A stretch of 64,000 nucleotides of DNA, taken from the NCBI GenBank assembly GCA_013335535.1, contig JAAXVL010000014.1, positions 17,844 to 81,843 on the forward strand. Reading direction: 5' to 3'. Under the pieces are notes generated by a model. It was not told the DNA's origin. It worked only from the letters and a program-made list of their open reading frames with translations, and searched no databases. The position numbers and the translations under genes were made by a program. Positions 7,547 to 18,300 of this stretch are shown here, one piece after another (position 1 is the stretch's first letter; every line of letters begins with the position of its first letter). This DNA is from Azonexaceae bacterium. GTDB lineage: Bacteria > Pseudomonadota > Gammaproteobacteria > Burkholderiales > Rhodocyclaceae.

Positions 7547-9316
7547 TTATTCCCCCACCTTCACCCGCGTGGCCTGCGCCGCTTCGACGGCGAGATCCTC
7601 GTAGTAACGGGCGCCGTTGCTGTAGCCCGGACGCTCAGCCAAATTAGGAATTTCCATGGTGCCCGTTTCAGCCACGTAGACATTCCACGCCGCGATCATT
7701 TCCTTCAGCCTGGCTGGTTCGCTGCTGGCCAGATTGCGGCTTTCGCTTCGGTCCCGGGCGATGTTGTAGAGTTCCCAGTCGCCGGTCCCCCATTGCTTGT
7801 TGGCAAAAACAATCTTCCAGTCACCCTTGCGCAGCGCCTTGCGGCCACCCAGTTCCCAGCCGATGGCGTCGGTCTTGTCATGGACCGCTGGCTTTTGGCC
7901 CTTCAGGTAGGCGACCATCGATTTGCCGCGTAGCGGCAGCACCGGCTTGCCGTTGTACTCGGTGCCAGGATGTTTGGCGCCGGCCAGTTCATAGATCGTC
8001 GGGGCGATGTCAGTTACGTGAGCCAGGCCCTGCTTGACGCTGCCCTTCTTCAGGCCCGGCCCCCAGACGATGGCCGGCACGGAGATGCCACCTTCGTACA
8101 TGAAGGACTTGTAGAGCTTGAACGGCGTCGATCCGACCTGTGCCCAGCCCGGACCGTACTCGGCAAAGGAACCTTGCTTGCCGATGTGCGCCGTGCTGTT
8201 GTCCATGTCGCGATGGATCCATTCCCGGGTGCGGCCGACGTCATAGACGGAATTGCCGTCGGCACCATTGTCGGACATGAAGAAGATATAGGTATTGTCG
8301 AGCTCCCCGGTCGCCTTCAGGTAATCCATGACGCGGCCGATCTGGTGATCCATGTGGTCGATCATTGCGGCATAGACAGCCATGCGCCTGGCTTCCGATT
8401 CCTTTTGCTGCGGCGTCAGGCTGTCCCATTTTGGCCAGCTCGGGTGGCCTTCGTAAACCGGGGTGTCCTTGTTCACCAGGCGGAGATTCCGCATGCGCTC
8501 GAGGCGCTCCTGACGCAGACGGTCATAGCCTTCTTTGTAGCGCCCCTCGTACTTTGCAATATCGACATCTGGCGCGTGCAGCGGCCAGTGCGGCGCGGTA
8601 AAGGCGAGATAGCCGAAGAAGGGCTTGCCGCTGCTTTCGCCGCTCTTCAGGTAATCGATCAGCTTGCCGGCGAAGAACTCGGAGGAGTAGAAATCCTTGG
8701 GTACATCGACGGCCTTGCCGTTTTCGCGATAAACCGCGCGGATCGGCTTCTCCGGGTCGAGCGCGATGATGCCGCCCTGGTCGCCCCAATGGCTGGAACC
8801 GCCCATGGTCAGGACATAGGATTGCTCGAAGCCGCGACTCGCCGGGCTGAACTGCTCCGGCACGCCGAGGTGCCACTTGCCGGCCATGGCAGTCCGGTAG
8901 CCGGCATCCTTGAGCACCTGCGCCATCGGTACGACACGTTCGTTGAGATAGCCTTCATAACCCGGCCGGCCTTTCTGCTCGGCGGTCATCAATTCGGCCA
9001 TGTCGCCGAAGCCGGCGAGGTGGTTGTCGGTGCCTGAGAGCAGCATCGCCCGCGTCGGCGAGCAGAAGGGCGAGGCATAGAACTGTGTCATCTTGACGCC
9101 GGTTTTGGCCAGCCGGTCAATATTCGGCGTGGCGATTTCGCCGCCATAGCTGCCGATATCGGTATAGCCGAGGTCATCGGCCAGGATGACGAGAATATTC
9201 GGCCGCTTTGCTGCCGCGCCGGGGGCTGCCGCCACGGGCGCGGCCAGGACGACGCCGGCGAGCAACGCAGCCGTGGTTGAGTATTTGAAAATTTGGGAAA
9301 GCATTTGTATGAGCAT
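7547..9316 (-). CDS. Exported arylsulfatase (sulfatase family)
   Basis: A 589-residue type I sulfatase. A signal peptide (about residues 1-33) predicts export. The metal-binding NILVILADDLGYTD segment (D47, D48) and the formylglycine motif C85-S-P-T-R followed by AMLLSG are intact; KWHLG near 148 and SDNGAD near 350 are also family hallmarks. It therefore needs a maturation enzyme to convert C85 to formylglycine; none is in the window. ATG 9316 follows GGAGG on the minus strand. It is adjacent to a DUF1302 porin and near an SBF-family transporter, which suggests a sulfated organic substrate, perhaps steroid-like; this is inference. Confidence 0.93.
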   Translation of the reverse strand: MLIQMLSQIFKYSTTAALLAGVVLAAPVAAAPGAAAKRPNILVILADDLGYTDIGSYGGEIATPNIDRLAKTGVKMTQFYASPFCSPTRAMLLSGTDNHLAGFGDMAELMTAEQKGRPGYEGYLNERVVPMAQVLKDAGYRTAMAGKWHLGVPEQFSPASRGFEQSYVLTMGGSSHWGDQGGIIALDPEKPIRAVYRENGKAVDVPKDFYSSEFFAGKLIDYLKSGESSGKPFFGYLAFTAPHWPLHAPDVDIAKYEGRYKEGYDRLRQERLERMRNLRLVNKDTPVYEGHPSWPKWDSLTPQQKESEARRMAVYAAMIDHMDHQIGRVMDYLKATGELDNTYIFFMSDNGADGNSVYDVGRTREWIHRDMDNSTAHIGKQGSFAEYGPGWAQVGSTPFKLYKSFMYEGGISVPAIVWGPGLKKGSVKQGLAHVTDIAPTIYELAGAKHPGTEYNGKPVLPLRGKSMVAYLKGQKPAVHDKTDAIGWELGGRKALRKGDWKIVFANKQWGTGDWELYNIARDRSESRNLASSEPARLKEMIAAWNVYVAETGTMEIPNLAERPGYSNGARYYEDLAVEAAQATRVKVGE

Positions 9317-9382
9317 GTCAGTCCAGCCTCCAGGAATTGGAACAAGTTTGTGAGCGCCGCCTCGGCGGCCGTGAAGCCAAAA

Positions 9383-9408
9383 AACCCCCGCCCGAAAGCG
9401 GGGTCAAA
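9383..9408 (-). terminator. Terminator between porin and sulfatase genes
   Basis: Read on the minus strand, CCCCGC pairs with GCGGGG around TTTCGG and is followed by GTTTTTT. It lies downstream of the DUF1302 gene, so porin and sulfatase probably have partly separate transcripts. Confidence 0.75.
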
Positions 9409-9450
9409 AACCACGGCGACAAAGTCGCGTGGGGAGGTTTGATTCCGAAA

Positions 9451-11271
9451 TCAGAAGCTTGCGCCGAGCGAGAAATTGATGAAATCGCGGTCGCGCATCA
9501 CGTCATAAGCGCCGCCCCAAGCCGATTGCGCGGTGACATCGAGCCAGTACTTCTTGTCCAGCGTGGCGCGCAGGCCGACGGTCATCATCTTGCGCCCCTG
9601 GCTGAAGACGCCGTCGTCCGACCAGCCGTGAACGTCCTGGCCGAAGGCCACGGTCGGGGCAAGTACGACGCCGGGAAGCAGCCCGGCATAGCGGGCCGTG
9701 GCGCGCAGGCGATAACCCCAGGCATTGGTTGTCACATAGCCCGTGTTGGCGCACTGATCGGAGCTGGGCACCGAGCCACCCTGGCAGACGCCGGCCACCG
9801 GCCCCATGCCGAACAGGGTCGGCCGGCCGTAGCGCATGACGTCCTTGTCGGGCAGGGAATCGACATGGCGCATGGCGATTTCGCCGTAGGCCGTGAAGTC
9901 CTCGGCGCCCAGCACCCGCTCGAAGCTGCGCAGCGCAGCCAGCTGCATCTGGCTGACCTTGAAGCGGTCGTAGCCGTGGAAGACCTGGCCGGCCCCGGTA
10001 TTCGTCGCCGCCGCGCGCAGCGGCGTGGCGGCGGCATAGTTGGCGAAGGCGTTGAGGATGTCCGGGCCGTTCAGCGACACCGCCTGGTTCGGGCGGTAGG
10101 TAAATTCGCCAAGCAGCGTGGTCTTGCCGAGCTGGCTGTTGAAACTCAGGCCAAAGACGTGAATGTCGTCGGGAAATTCGAGCAGGTATTTGACGTTGGT
10201 GCCGTTCGGGTCACCATTGACCAGAGGCGTTCCGGCCGTGCTCTTGATGGCGCTGACGTACGCCATGCGCGAGCTGTATTCGGCGTAGTTGACGGAAAAC
10301 TGCGTGTTGATCGGCGCCACCTTGAAGCGGTAGGCCAGGCCATACTGTCCGCTGTCGCTGCCATGCGCGTCGTCGGCCCGCTTAAGGTACTGGCCCGCGG
10401 CATTGCGCGAGGCATCGGTGCCCGGTCCGACGAACACCTTGTTGCAGCCGCTGGCCTGAAAATCGACCGGGCTGGCGAAAGTGCCGCACAGGGGCAGCAC
10501 GTTTTCGGCGCGGCCGAGCTGGTAGAAAGCCTCCAGACTGCCCATCTCAGTGGACAACAGCTTGCCGGAGAGCATCGGGATCGGTAGCAGGACTTCGCCC
10601 GGCAAGGCGCCCGGCCGTGCTGCAGCGGCCAGGTCGCGCGGCAGCAAGGCGGACAGCCCGCCGCCGAAGCTGTAACGCTCGCCCCAGCCGGCCAGCGTCT
10701 GGTTGCCGATGGCGACATCCGAGCGCAGTGCCTCGGCCATGAAGTTGGCCCGCACGTAGGCGTCGAGCAGGCTGATCCCGGCGGCGCGGGCGAGCGGGTT
10801 GGCACCATCCTCGCCAAGTGTGCTGCCCACCACATAACCGTTCATCAGGTTGCCATAAGGCATGCCATGCTCACTCAGCGTGTAGTCGTACCAAGCCTTG
10901 GCCCTGACCAGGCCCTCCAGACGCTCGCCCTTGAGGGAGGCTTCGAACAGGGCCTTGACCACCGTCGATGTCTGGTCGCCGCGCTTGAAGTTCAGGTTGC
11001 CATCGTCGTTGTTGCGCGCAGTGCCGACGCTGGTGTTGCCACGAAGCCCGACCGTCGCGGCATTGGCGTTATTGATCATGACCGGGTCGGACGAGGAGTT
11101 GCGGATCTGCGTGCCGATGCTCACGTCAGCCTTGAAGCTCCCCTTGGCGCCATTGATGTCGAACTCGGTGGCGGCCATGGCACTGCCCAGCGCGCCGCTG
11201 GCCGCGAGCAGCGTCACCAGGACAGGCAATGCCTTCGGCTTGTGGCGACGGTTGGTAAATTTCCTGTTCAT
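9451..11271 (-). CDS. DUF1302-family outer-membrane protein
   Basis: A 606-residue protein with a cleavable signal peptide (AMA-A near residue 34) and the DUF1302 hallmarks: TEFDINGAKGSFKADVSIG at the start of the mature protein, alternating beta-strands, an AWYDYTL segment, and a C-terminal strand ending in GASF with the terminal Phe typical of outer-membrane barrels. DUF1302 proteins are associated with uptake or export of hydrophobic compounds and are often paired with DUF1329 proteins; no DUF1329 gene is visible here. The ATG follows a strong AAGGAGGGG ribosome site. Position next to the sulfatase suggests a joint substrate. Confidence 0.88.
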   Translation of the reverse strand: MNRKFTNRRHKPKALPVLVTLLAASGALGSAMAATEFDINGAKGSFKADVSIGTQIRNSSSDPVMINNANAATVGLRGNTSVGTARNNDDGNLNFKRGDQTSTVVKALFEASLKGERLEGLVRAKAWYDYTLSEHGMPYGNLMNGYVVGSTLGEDGANPLARAAGISLLDAYVRANFMAEALRSDVAIGNQTLAGWGERYSFGGGLSALLPRDLAAAARPGALPGEVLLPIPMLSGKLLSTEMGSLEAFYQLGRAENVLPLCGTFASPVDFQASGCNKVFVGPGTDASRNAAGQYLKRADDAHGSDSGQYGLAYRFKVAPINTQFSVNYAEYSSRMAYVSAIKSTAGTPLVNGDPNGTNVKYLLEFPDDIHVFGLSFNSQLGKTTLLGEFTYRPNQAVSLNGPDILNAFANYAAATPLRAAATNTGAGQVFHGYDRFKVSQMQLAALRSFERVLGAEDFTAYGEIAMRHVDSLPDKDVMRYGRPTLFGMGPVAGVCQGGSVPSSDQCANTGYVTTNAWGYRLRATARYAGLLPGVVLAPTVAFGQDVHGWSDDGVFSQGRKMMTVGLRATLDKKYWLDVTAQSAWGGAYDVMRDRDFINFSLGASF

Positions 11272-11742
11272 TCTTTTCCCCTCCTTACAGGCGCGTTCGC
11301 CGGCTGAATCGTCATGCAGGGCCGTTGTGGCAAAACGCGTATGTTTAATTATTGAAATCGCGGAGAAGACTCCACGCCCGAAAACGTCAGGTCAATATCC
11401 AAAAAAATACAAACAAACAGATGCTTGGAGATTCATTTTTGAAACAGACCCGTGCTTTATTCGGCGCCTGGAGTTTGTCATTGAGAAAATCGTTTCTCAA
11501 TGTTTAATCGCCTATCGTGCCACCCAGTGAAACGTTCGATGGTTTTCGGGGTGTATTCCGGCTGGGCTCGCGCGATGCTGTCGCCCCTCTGCGGCCTGGA
11601 ATTCCGCCCCCGGCGGAATCGATTTCGGGCATATTAAGCAGCAATCACGCTGTCACTTTCACCCGACACAACCTCCCCCGCCGGCCACGGTGCGCCGCCG
11701 CGGGGCGTCCATTACCCAACTCAAGGCGCTACCCACTTCGTC
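11272..11742. other. 471-bp divergent intergenic region with regulatory palindrome
   Basis: Non-coding region between the porin (minus) and SBF transporter (plus) genes, more AT-rich than its flanks around 11340-11510. It holds the palindrome at 11479-11502 and presumably promoters for both genes. I see no RNA gene in it. Confidence 0.6.
11479..11502. promoter_or_regulatory. Perfect palindrome, candidate IclR operator
   Basis: Arms CATTGAGAAA (11479-11488) and TTTCTCAATG (11493-11502) are perfect inverted repeats around four bases. Size and form match operators of IclR-family regulators, and such a gene lies 4 kb away in the same locus. The pairing with that regulator is inference. Confidence 0.55.
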
Positions 11743-12609
11743 ATGCAAACGCTCCTCTCGGCCTGCGTCTTTCTAATGATGTTCTGCATTGGCCTCGATT
11801 TTTCCTGGCGGCAATGGCGACAGTTGCTGAGCGCCCCAAAGCCTATCTATATCGGGCTCTTCGCGCAGAACATAATCACCCCGGCCGTCGCCTTTGCTGT
11901 GGCTTGGTATTTTCGTGATACCCCCGAAGTCGCCCTGGCGATCATCCTGATCGTTGCCAGCCCTGGCGGCCCAGTGGCCAATGCCCTTGTTCATTACGCG
12001 GGGGCGCGTATCGACCTGTCGCTCTCGCTGACCACGATCAACGGACTGCTTTGCCTGTTCACCGCGCCACTGATTGCCGATTGGGGATTTCTGCTGGTCT
12101 CTGGCCGTGAAAGCGGCCTGCACCTAGCGCTGGCACAAACCATGCGCCATCTTTTTGTCATCATTCTGCTGCCCATTGTGATCGGCAGCAGCCTCAATCA
12201 CTTCATCCCCCCCTACGCGAAACGACTGCGGGTGGTCACGCGTTACCTCACAATCACCTTGCTGACCGGTACGCTGCTGGTGTTTTTCGTCATGAACCTG
12301 GAACAGATTCACGTGAATTTCAACCAGGGATTGATCGCACTTTCGGCTTTTTGCACCCTGATGATGGCCTTTGGCCTGATCGTTTCCCGATTGTTCGGCT
12401 TGAACGAAACCTTCGGTTTTGCCATTGCCAATGAAGTCAGCGTCCACAATGTGCCACTGGCCTTGCTCATGGCGGAAGGCATTCTGAAACGCCCGGACCT
12501 GTCGGGAATCATCGTGCTCTATGTTCCGGTTATTTTTGTCATAGCCTTGGGAGGGGCGCAGTTCTATCGCTATCGCTTCGGATCCGTTTTGAAAGCGAGT
12601 GGAGGTTAA
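11743..12609 (+). CDS. Bile acid:sodium symporter (SBF/SLC10) family transporter
   Basis: A 288-residue polytopic membrane protein of the BASS/SBF family, with about nine hydrophobic segments. Family signs are the N-terminal MMFCIGLDFSW segment, the IILIVASPGGPVANAL stretch and the FAIANEVSVHNVPLALLMAEG stretch, which occupy the two crossing-helix positions. It likely uses a sodium gradient to move an organic anion into the cytoplasm. Mammalian SLC10 members carry bile acids and steroid sulfates, which is notable beside an arylsulfatase and DUF1302 porin. No ribosome site is convincing at ATG 11743; the start was chosen because it precedes the first helix. Confidence 0.85.
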   Translation: MQTLLSACVFLMMFCIGLDFSWRQWRQLLSAPKPIYIGLFAQNIITPAVAFAVAWYFRDTPEVALAIILIVASPGGPVANALVHYAGARIDLSLSLTTINGLLCLFTAPLIADWGFLLVSGRESGLHLALAQTMRHLFVIILLPIVIGSSLNHFIPPYAKRLRVVTRYLTITLLTGTLLVFFVMNLEQIHVNFNQGLIALSAFCTLMMAFGLIVSRLFGLNETFGFAIANEVSVHNVPLALLMAEGILKRPDLSGIIVLYVPVIFVIALGGAQFYRYRFGSVLKASGG

Positions 12610-12954
12610 GGTCACAAAATAGTGGATACTCGTTTAGTAGACTTTGCCGACCCAAAACCTGCAGTAGCCCATCGACATTTTTTTATGTGCAGTCAAGCAT
12701 CTATGGCCAACGGTTTTGAGCAAATAATTTACTCGGCCGAAGGTTGTCTTCGGCTTAAAGTGGCGAACCTGAGTGACAGCTGCACTCAATAAGCCGCAGC
12801 TGAATTGTCGCCAGGTTGAACGTCTCTTTTGGGCACGCCACAGCCATTCAATCTTGGCCAGCAAGCACCTTCTTCGCCGGCCTTGTCCAAGTAAAACAAC
12901 ACCTTCCGGATTTCAATTTCGGCCAATATTTCCGGTTGACCGTGGCATTCGCCA
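12610..12954. other. 345-bp gap, AT-richer, no supported gene
   Basis: Composition is less GC-rich than the neighbours at 12610-12770. Short open frames exist on both strands (for example a 76-codon one at 12634-12864 minus) but none has a recognisable family or ribosome site. The right end contains copy 3 of the dispersed repeat. It may be a decayed insertion. Confidence 0.4.
12910..12946 (+). repeat. Dispersed ~36-bp repeat, copy 3
   Basis: ATTTCAATTTCGGCC, a short middle, then TTTCCGGTTGACCGTGG. Ends 8 bp from the stop codon of the acylphosphatase gene, between two convergent genes. Confidence 0.9.
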
Positions 12955-13233
12955 TCAGCCGTTCTCTAGCTGTTCGAAGCTACAGAAATCACCTTCGCCC
13001 AGCGCGATATTGATCTGTTTGACCACGGCATGACTCGGCCCGCGTCGCGCCCAGGAGATCAGATTGAGCACGTCCATTTCTTCGCCGACGACCATTGCCT
13101 CGACCCGGCCGTCGGCCAGATTGCGCACCCAGCCAACGACGCCGAGCGCCCGTGCCTGCTCGACCATCGACCAGCGATAACCGACCCCCTGAACCCTGCC
13201 TTCCACGACGAGATGACGCCCGATTCTTGCCAT
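12955..13233 (-). CDS. acyP: Acylphosphatase
   Basis: A 92-residue acylphosphatase hydrolysing carboxyl-phosphate bonds in the cytoplasm. Both family signatures are present: GRVQGVGYR near residues 12-20, with the phosphate-binding loop and catalytic Arg, and [12 protein letters not shown] near 34-45, with the catalytic Asn. ATG 13233 is chosen because a GGAGCG ribosome site precedes it; in-frame upstream codons lack one and would add a Cys-rich tail absent from the family. Single gene convergent with the SBF transporter and divergent from kup. Confidence 0.92.
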   Translation of the reverse strand: MARIGRHLVVEGRVQGVGYRWSMVEQARALGVVGWVRNLADGRVEAMVVGEEMDVLNLISWARRGPSHAVVKQINIALGEGDFCSFEQLENG

Positions 13234-13393
13234 TTTTCGCTCCATGCGGCACTGCCAACAAAGCCCGCATCTATACCAAAGGTCAGTGCAAAGTGCTAGA
13301 TTGTAGGGCTTGCCAGACCGCGCTCCCGATAGAAAGGCGTGGCTAGCAAGCAGCATCGTAAAATTCTGCGCCACAGGCGCATCAGGGGAATAG

Positions 13394-15259
13394 ATGTCGT
13401 CGCATAACAAGCAAGCCTTGCCGGCCATCACGGTCGCAGCCATCGGAGTCGTCTTCGGCGACATCGGAACCAGCCCGCTTTACGCGTTGAAGGAAATCTT
13501 CAACGGCCACCACCCGATCCCGGTCACCCCGGAAAATATCCTCGGCGTGCTGTCGCTGGTGTTCTGGGCGATCATCGTGCTGGTCACCATCAAGTACGTC
13601 GCCATTATCATGCGCGCCGACAACCGCGGCGAAGGCGGCTCGCTGGCCCTGCTCGCCCTGGTCACGGAAAAGGCCAAGAACCCCCGGCTGTCGTGGATCG
13701 TCACGCTGCTCGGCATCTTCGCCGCCGCCCTGTTCTACGGCGACAGCATGATCACGCCAGCCATTTCGGTGCTTTCCGCCGTCGAAGGTCTGGAAATCAT
13801 CACGCCCGACCTCAAGCCCTACGTCATCCCGATCACGCTGGGCATCCTGACTGGCCTGTTTGTCATCCAGAAGCACGGCACCGGCGCCGTCGGCAAGCTC
13901 TTCGGGCCGGTCATGGTGGCGTGGTTCGGCATTCTGGCCACGCTCGGTGTGCTTCAGATCGTCCATAACCCGGCCGTCCTGCTCGCCCTCAATCCGCTGT
14001 TCGCCATCTACTTCATCGCTGAATATCCAAGCCTCGCCTTCCTTGCCCTCGGCTCAGTGGTGCTCGCCGTCACCGGCGGCGAAGCGCTTTATACCGACAT
14101 GGGCCACTTCGGGCGTTTCCCGATTCGCCTCGCCTGGTTCGGCTTCGTCATGCCGGCACTGGTCATCAACTACTTCGGCCAGGGCGCCCTGCTCCTGGTC
14201 GAACCGGAAGCCATCGAAAGTCCGTTCTTCCACCTCGCCCCCGACTGGGCGCTGATCCCGATGGTCGGGCTGGCCACCGCCGCCACCGTCATCGCTTCGC
14301 AGGCGGTCATCTCTGGCGCCTTCTCGGTCGCCCGCCAGTCGATCCAGATGGGTCTGCTGCCGCGCATGCAGATCATCCACACCTCGGGCATGGAAGAAGG
14401 CCAGATCTACGTACCCTTCACCAACTGGTCGCTCTACCTGGCCGTCGTCGCGCTGGTCATCGGTTTCAAGAATTCGTCCAATCTCGCCGCCGCCTACGGC
14501 ATCGCCGTCACCGGCACGATGCTGATCGACACCATCCTCGTCGCCTTCGTCATGGTCCTGCTCTGGAAGTGGAACAGACTGCTTGTCGCGCTCATTGCCG
14601 GATCGCTGCTCATCGTGGACATTGCCTTCTTCGCGGCCAACGCGATCAAGATCCCCCAGGGCGGCTGGTTTCCGCTGGCCATGGGCATCGTGTCCTTCAC
14701 CGTGCTCACCACCTGGCGGCGCGGACGGCGCATGGTTTCCGATGAAATGGCCAAGCAGAGCATCCCGATGGACGACTTCCTGGAGTCCATCGACGATGTG
14801 CACCGCATCTACGGCACGGCCATCTTCATGACCAGCGCCAAGGACGGCGTGCCGCCAGCCCTGCTCCACAATCTGAAGCACAACCAGGTGCTACACGAGC
14901 GCGTCGTGCTGGTCACCGTGCAAACCATGCAGACGCCCCACGTCAACGACATGGAACGCATCTACCTGCACGACATGAAAAAGGGCTTCAAGCGCCTGAT
15001 TATCCGCTACGGCTTCATGGAAAGTCCGGATGTCCCCGGTGCACTGGACCAATGCAAACGCTTTGGCGAGCGTTTCGACATGATGGAAACGACCTTCTAC
15101 CTGTCACGCGAAACCATCGTTCCGTCGATGGCGCGCGGCATGCTGCCCATCCGCGCCCGCCTCTTCTCCATCATGTCAAAGAACGCGACGAGCGCCAGCG
15201 ACTTCTTCCATATTCCGACCAACCGCGTCGTCGAACTGGGCACGCAGCTGGTCATCTGA
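13394..15259 (+). CDS. kup: Kup-type potassium uptake transporter
   Basis: A 621-residue low-affinity potassium/proton symporter of the inner membrane. The N-terminal [17 protein letters not shown] motif, the [16 protein letters not shown] motif and about twelve hydrophobic segments up to residue 440, followed by a cytoplasmic C-terminal domain, are standard for Kup/TrkD. Length equals the usual 620-630 residues. ATG 13394 follows an AGGGGA ribosome site. Confidence 0.97.
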   Translation: MSSHNKQALPAITVAAIGVVFGDIGTSPLYALKEIFNGHHPIPVTPENILGVLSLVFWAIIVLVTIKYVAIIMRADNRGEGGSLALLALVTEKAKNPRLSWIVTLLGIFAAALFYGDSMITPAISVLSAVEGLEIITPDLKPYVIPITLGILTGLFVIQKHGTGAVGKLFGPVMVAWFGILATLGVLQIVHNPAVLLALNPLFAIYFIAEYPSLAFLALGSVVLAVTGGEALYTDMGHFGRFPIRLAWFGFVMPALVINYFGQGALLLVEPEAIESPFFHLAPDWALIPMVGLATAATVIASQAVISGAFSVARQSIQMGLLPRMQIIHTSGMEEGQIYVPFTNWSLYLAVVALVIGFKNSSNLAAAYGIAVTGTMLIDTILVAFVMVLLWKWNRLLVALIAGSLLIVDIAFFAANAIKIPQGGWFPLAMGIVSFTVLTTWRRGRRMVSDEMAKQSIPMDDFLESIDDVHRIYGTAIFMTSAKDGVPPALLHNLKHNQVLHERVVLVTVQTMQTPHVNDMERIYLHDMKKGFKRLIIRYGFMESPDVPGALDQCKRFGERFDMMETTFYLSRETIVPSMARGMLPIRARLFSIMSKNATSASDFFHIPTNRVVELGTQLVI

Positions 15260-15266
15260 TGACACA

Positions 15267-15300
15267 AAGACCGGCCTGGCGCTGTCGCCCGGCCGGCAAG
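15267..15300. terminator. Hairpin between convergent kup and czcA genes
   Basis: CCGGCC pairs with GGCCGG across a GC-rich loop in the 43-bp gap between the two convergent stops. There is no U-run, so it is only a possible terminator. Confidence 0.4.
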
Positions 15301-15302
15301 AA

Positions 15303-18300
15303 TCAATGCAAGGCCTTGGCCAAACGTGGATGCGTGGCCACGTAGTAATAAAGCGCCGGGAGCACGAACAGCGTCAGCGCGGTTGCGGAAATCAGACCGC
15401 CGATCACCACCAGCGCCAGCGGACGCTGGGTTTCGGATCCGATGCCATGCGACAGCGCCATCGGCAACAGGCCAAGCATGGCCAGCAGCGCCGTCATGAG
15501 CACGGTGCGCAAGCGCGACAGCGCCCCTTCGAAAACCGACTGGTAGGCGTCCCTGCCCTGCTGCTTGAGCTGGTTGATGTAGCTGACCATGACCACCCCG
15601 TTGAGCACGGCCTGCCCGAATAGGGCAATGAAGCCGATGGCTGCCGACACCGACAGCGGTATGCCGGAAATGAGCAAGGCGAAGATGCCGCCGATCAGCG
15701 CGAAGGGAATATTGCAGATGATAATCAGCGCATCCTTGAATGACTCGAAGGCATCAAACAGCAGCACGAAGATGACGAGGATGGAGAGCGGCACGACCAG
15801 CATCAGGCGTTTCATGGCCCGCTCCTGATTCTCGAACTCGCCGGACCAGGCGATCGAATAGCCCTGCGGCAACGTAATCTCCTTGGCGTGCGCCTGCATG
15901 TCGGCCACCACGCTACCCATGTCGCGATCGCGAATGAAGACGCCGATAGCGACGACACGCTTGCCCGATTCACGCGCGATATTCATGGCGCCGCTGCCCA
16001 TCTTGAAGTCGACGAGGCTGGACAGAGCTACCTGAGCGCCGGATGGCGTCGGGATCAGCAAATCCTTGAGCTGATCCAGTTGGCGCGATTTTTCGTCGAG
16101 GCGAACGACCACGCTGAAATGACGGTCGCCCTCCCACAACTCTGTAGCGGCCTTGCCGGCCAGCGCCGTCTCGACCACATCCTGCACATCCATGACATTG
16201 AGGCCGTAGCGAGCCGCTGCCGCGCGGTCGATCTCCAGCCGGTATTGCGGCAAATCGCCATCGCGGTCGATGAAGGCACGGACCACGCCCGGTACATTCC
16301 CGATCTTGTCGAGCAGCTGGTTGGCGTGCAGTTTCAGGGTCGACGTATCGTCGCCGAACAGCTTGATGACAATCTGTCCGTCGATCTGCGAAATGGATTC
16401 GAGAATCTGGTCGCGCACCGGCTGGCTGAAGGTTGGCTCAACGCCTGGCACATCGTTGAGCTTGTCCTCCATTTCCCGGATCAGTTGTTCTTTGGTCACG
16501 CCCTTGCGCCATTGAGCATCCGGCTTCAGATCAACCAGCATCTCGGTCATGTTGATATTTTTCGGATCGGTGCCATCCTCCGGACGCCCGCCTTTCGAAA
16601 TCACGGCGTTCACCTCCGGGAAGTCGGCAATGATCCGGCGCAATTTGCGCAGTTCACTCTTGGCTTCGTCGACTGACACCGAAGTCGGTAGGGTGATATT
16701 GATCCAGATCGACCCCTCGTTGAGTTCGGGCAAAAATTCGGTACCGAGTTGCGGCACCAGTGCCGCAGTCAGCGCCAGCGCCCCCAGCGCGATGGCCAGT
16801 ACGCGCCGGGCATTGGCCAGCACCCACTTCAAGGCGGGTTCGTACTTGTTCATGAACCAGTGCATGAGGCGCGTTTCCTCGTGCGGCACGTGGTTCTTGA
16901 AGGCGACCTTCGAGAGGAAAGGCACCAGTGTCAAAGAGAGAATCAGCGAAGTGATCAGCGCAGCGACGACCGAATAGGCCATCGGCGCAAAGATCTTCCC
17001 CTCGTGCCGCTGCATCGTGAAGATCGGCAGATGCGCCACCATGATGATGACCATCGAGAACACGGTTGGCCTGCCGATTTCAATCACGGCCTCCTGAATG
17101 GTTCGTGATTGCGGTTTATGGCTGCCTTCGCGGTGGGCCTCACCCAGACGCCTGAAGATGTTCTCAATGACGATCACCGCACCATCGACAATGATCCCGA
17201 AGTCCATCGCCCCAAGGGAAAGCAGGTTGGCCGGAATGCCGACGGCGGACAATCCCATGAAAGTACCGAGCAGAGCCAGCGGGATGATCGAGGCGACAAT
17301 GCCTGCCGCCCGAAAATCGGCCAGGAACAGGTAAAGAACAAGGGTCACCAGCAAAGCCCCCTCAAGCAGATTCATGAAGACTGTTTTCAGTGTCTTGCTG
17401 ATCAGCCAGGACCGGTCATAGAAGGGAACGATCTTGACGCCCGGGGGCAAACCACCCGCATTCAGCAAATCGACCCGGGCTTTCAGCGCATCAAGCGCCA
17501 TCGAGGGATTCTCGTCCTTGCGCAGCAAGACGATGCCGGAAACAACATCATCATGATCGCCGCTTGCATCGCTGATCCCGACTATGCCCTGCTCCGGGAC
17601 ACGCGATTCGACCACCTCGGCAAGGTCGCGCACAAGCATCGGGCTTCCCTTGTTCTCGGCCACGACGACATGCCCGATATCGGCCGATGATTTGAGCAGG
17701 CCGATCGAGCGAATGAGGAACTGTTGCCGGCCCTGCGCCACCGAGCCGCCCCCGGCGTTGGCATTGGCCCGTTGCAGGGCATTGAACAACTGACCAATGG
17801 TCAGCTTGTAGTCGCGTAATTTGGCCAGATCGGGGTGCACCTCATACTGGCGAATCGGCCCGCCCAGCGAAACAACATCGGCAATACCAGGCACCTGCTT
17901 GATCTGACGGGATACGGTCCAGTCCTGAATGGCGCGCACTTCGCTCGGTTTCAAGCCGGGAGCTTCAAGGCGATAGCGGAAAATTTCGCCTGTCGCGGTG
18001 GCCGGCGGGGCAAGCTCAGGCTCTACGCCTGGCGGCAGATCAAGCCCGCGCAGGCGTTCCTCGACCAGTTGCCTGGCCATGAACAGGCTGGGTTTTTCGT
18101 CGAAGGTCACAACGATGAAGGAGAGCCCGAACTGCGTGTGCGAAAACATCCGGATCGAATTGGGCACACCGGAAAGTGCGATTTCGAGCGGGATGGTCAC
18201 CTGCTTCTCGACCTCCTCCGGCGCACGGCCCGGGTACAGCGAAATGACCGTGACTTGGGTATCGGTTACATCGGGGAATGCTTCGATCGGGAGGGATCGA

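Noticed and set aside
12634..12864. 76-codon minus-strand open frame as a gene
   Set aside because: No ribosome site, no recognisable family and atypical composition; left as part of an unexplained gap.
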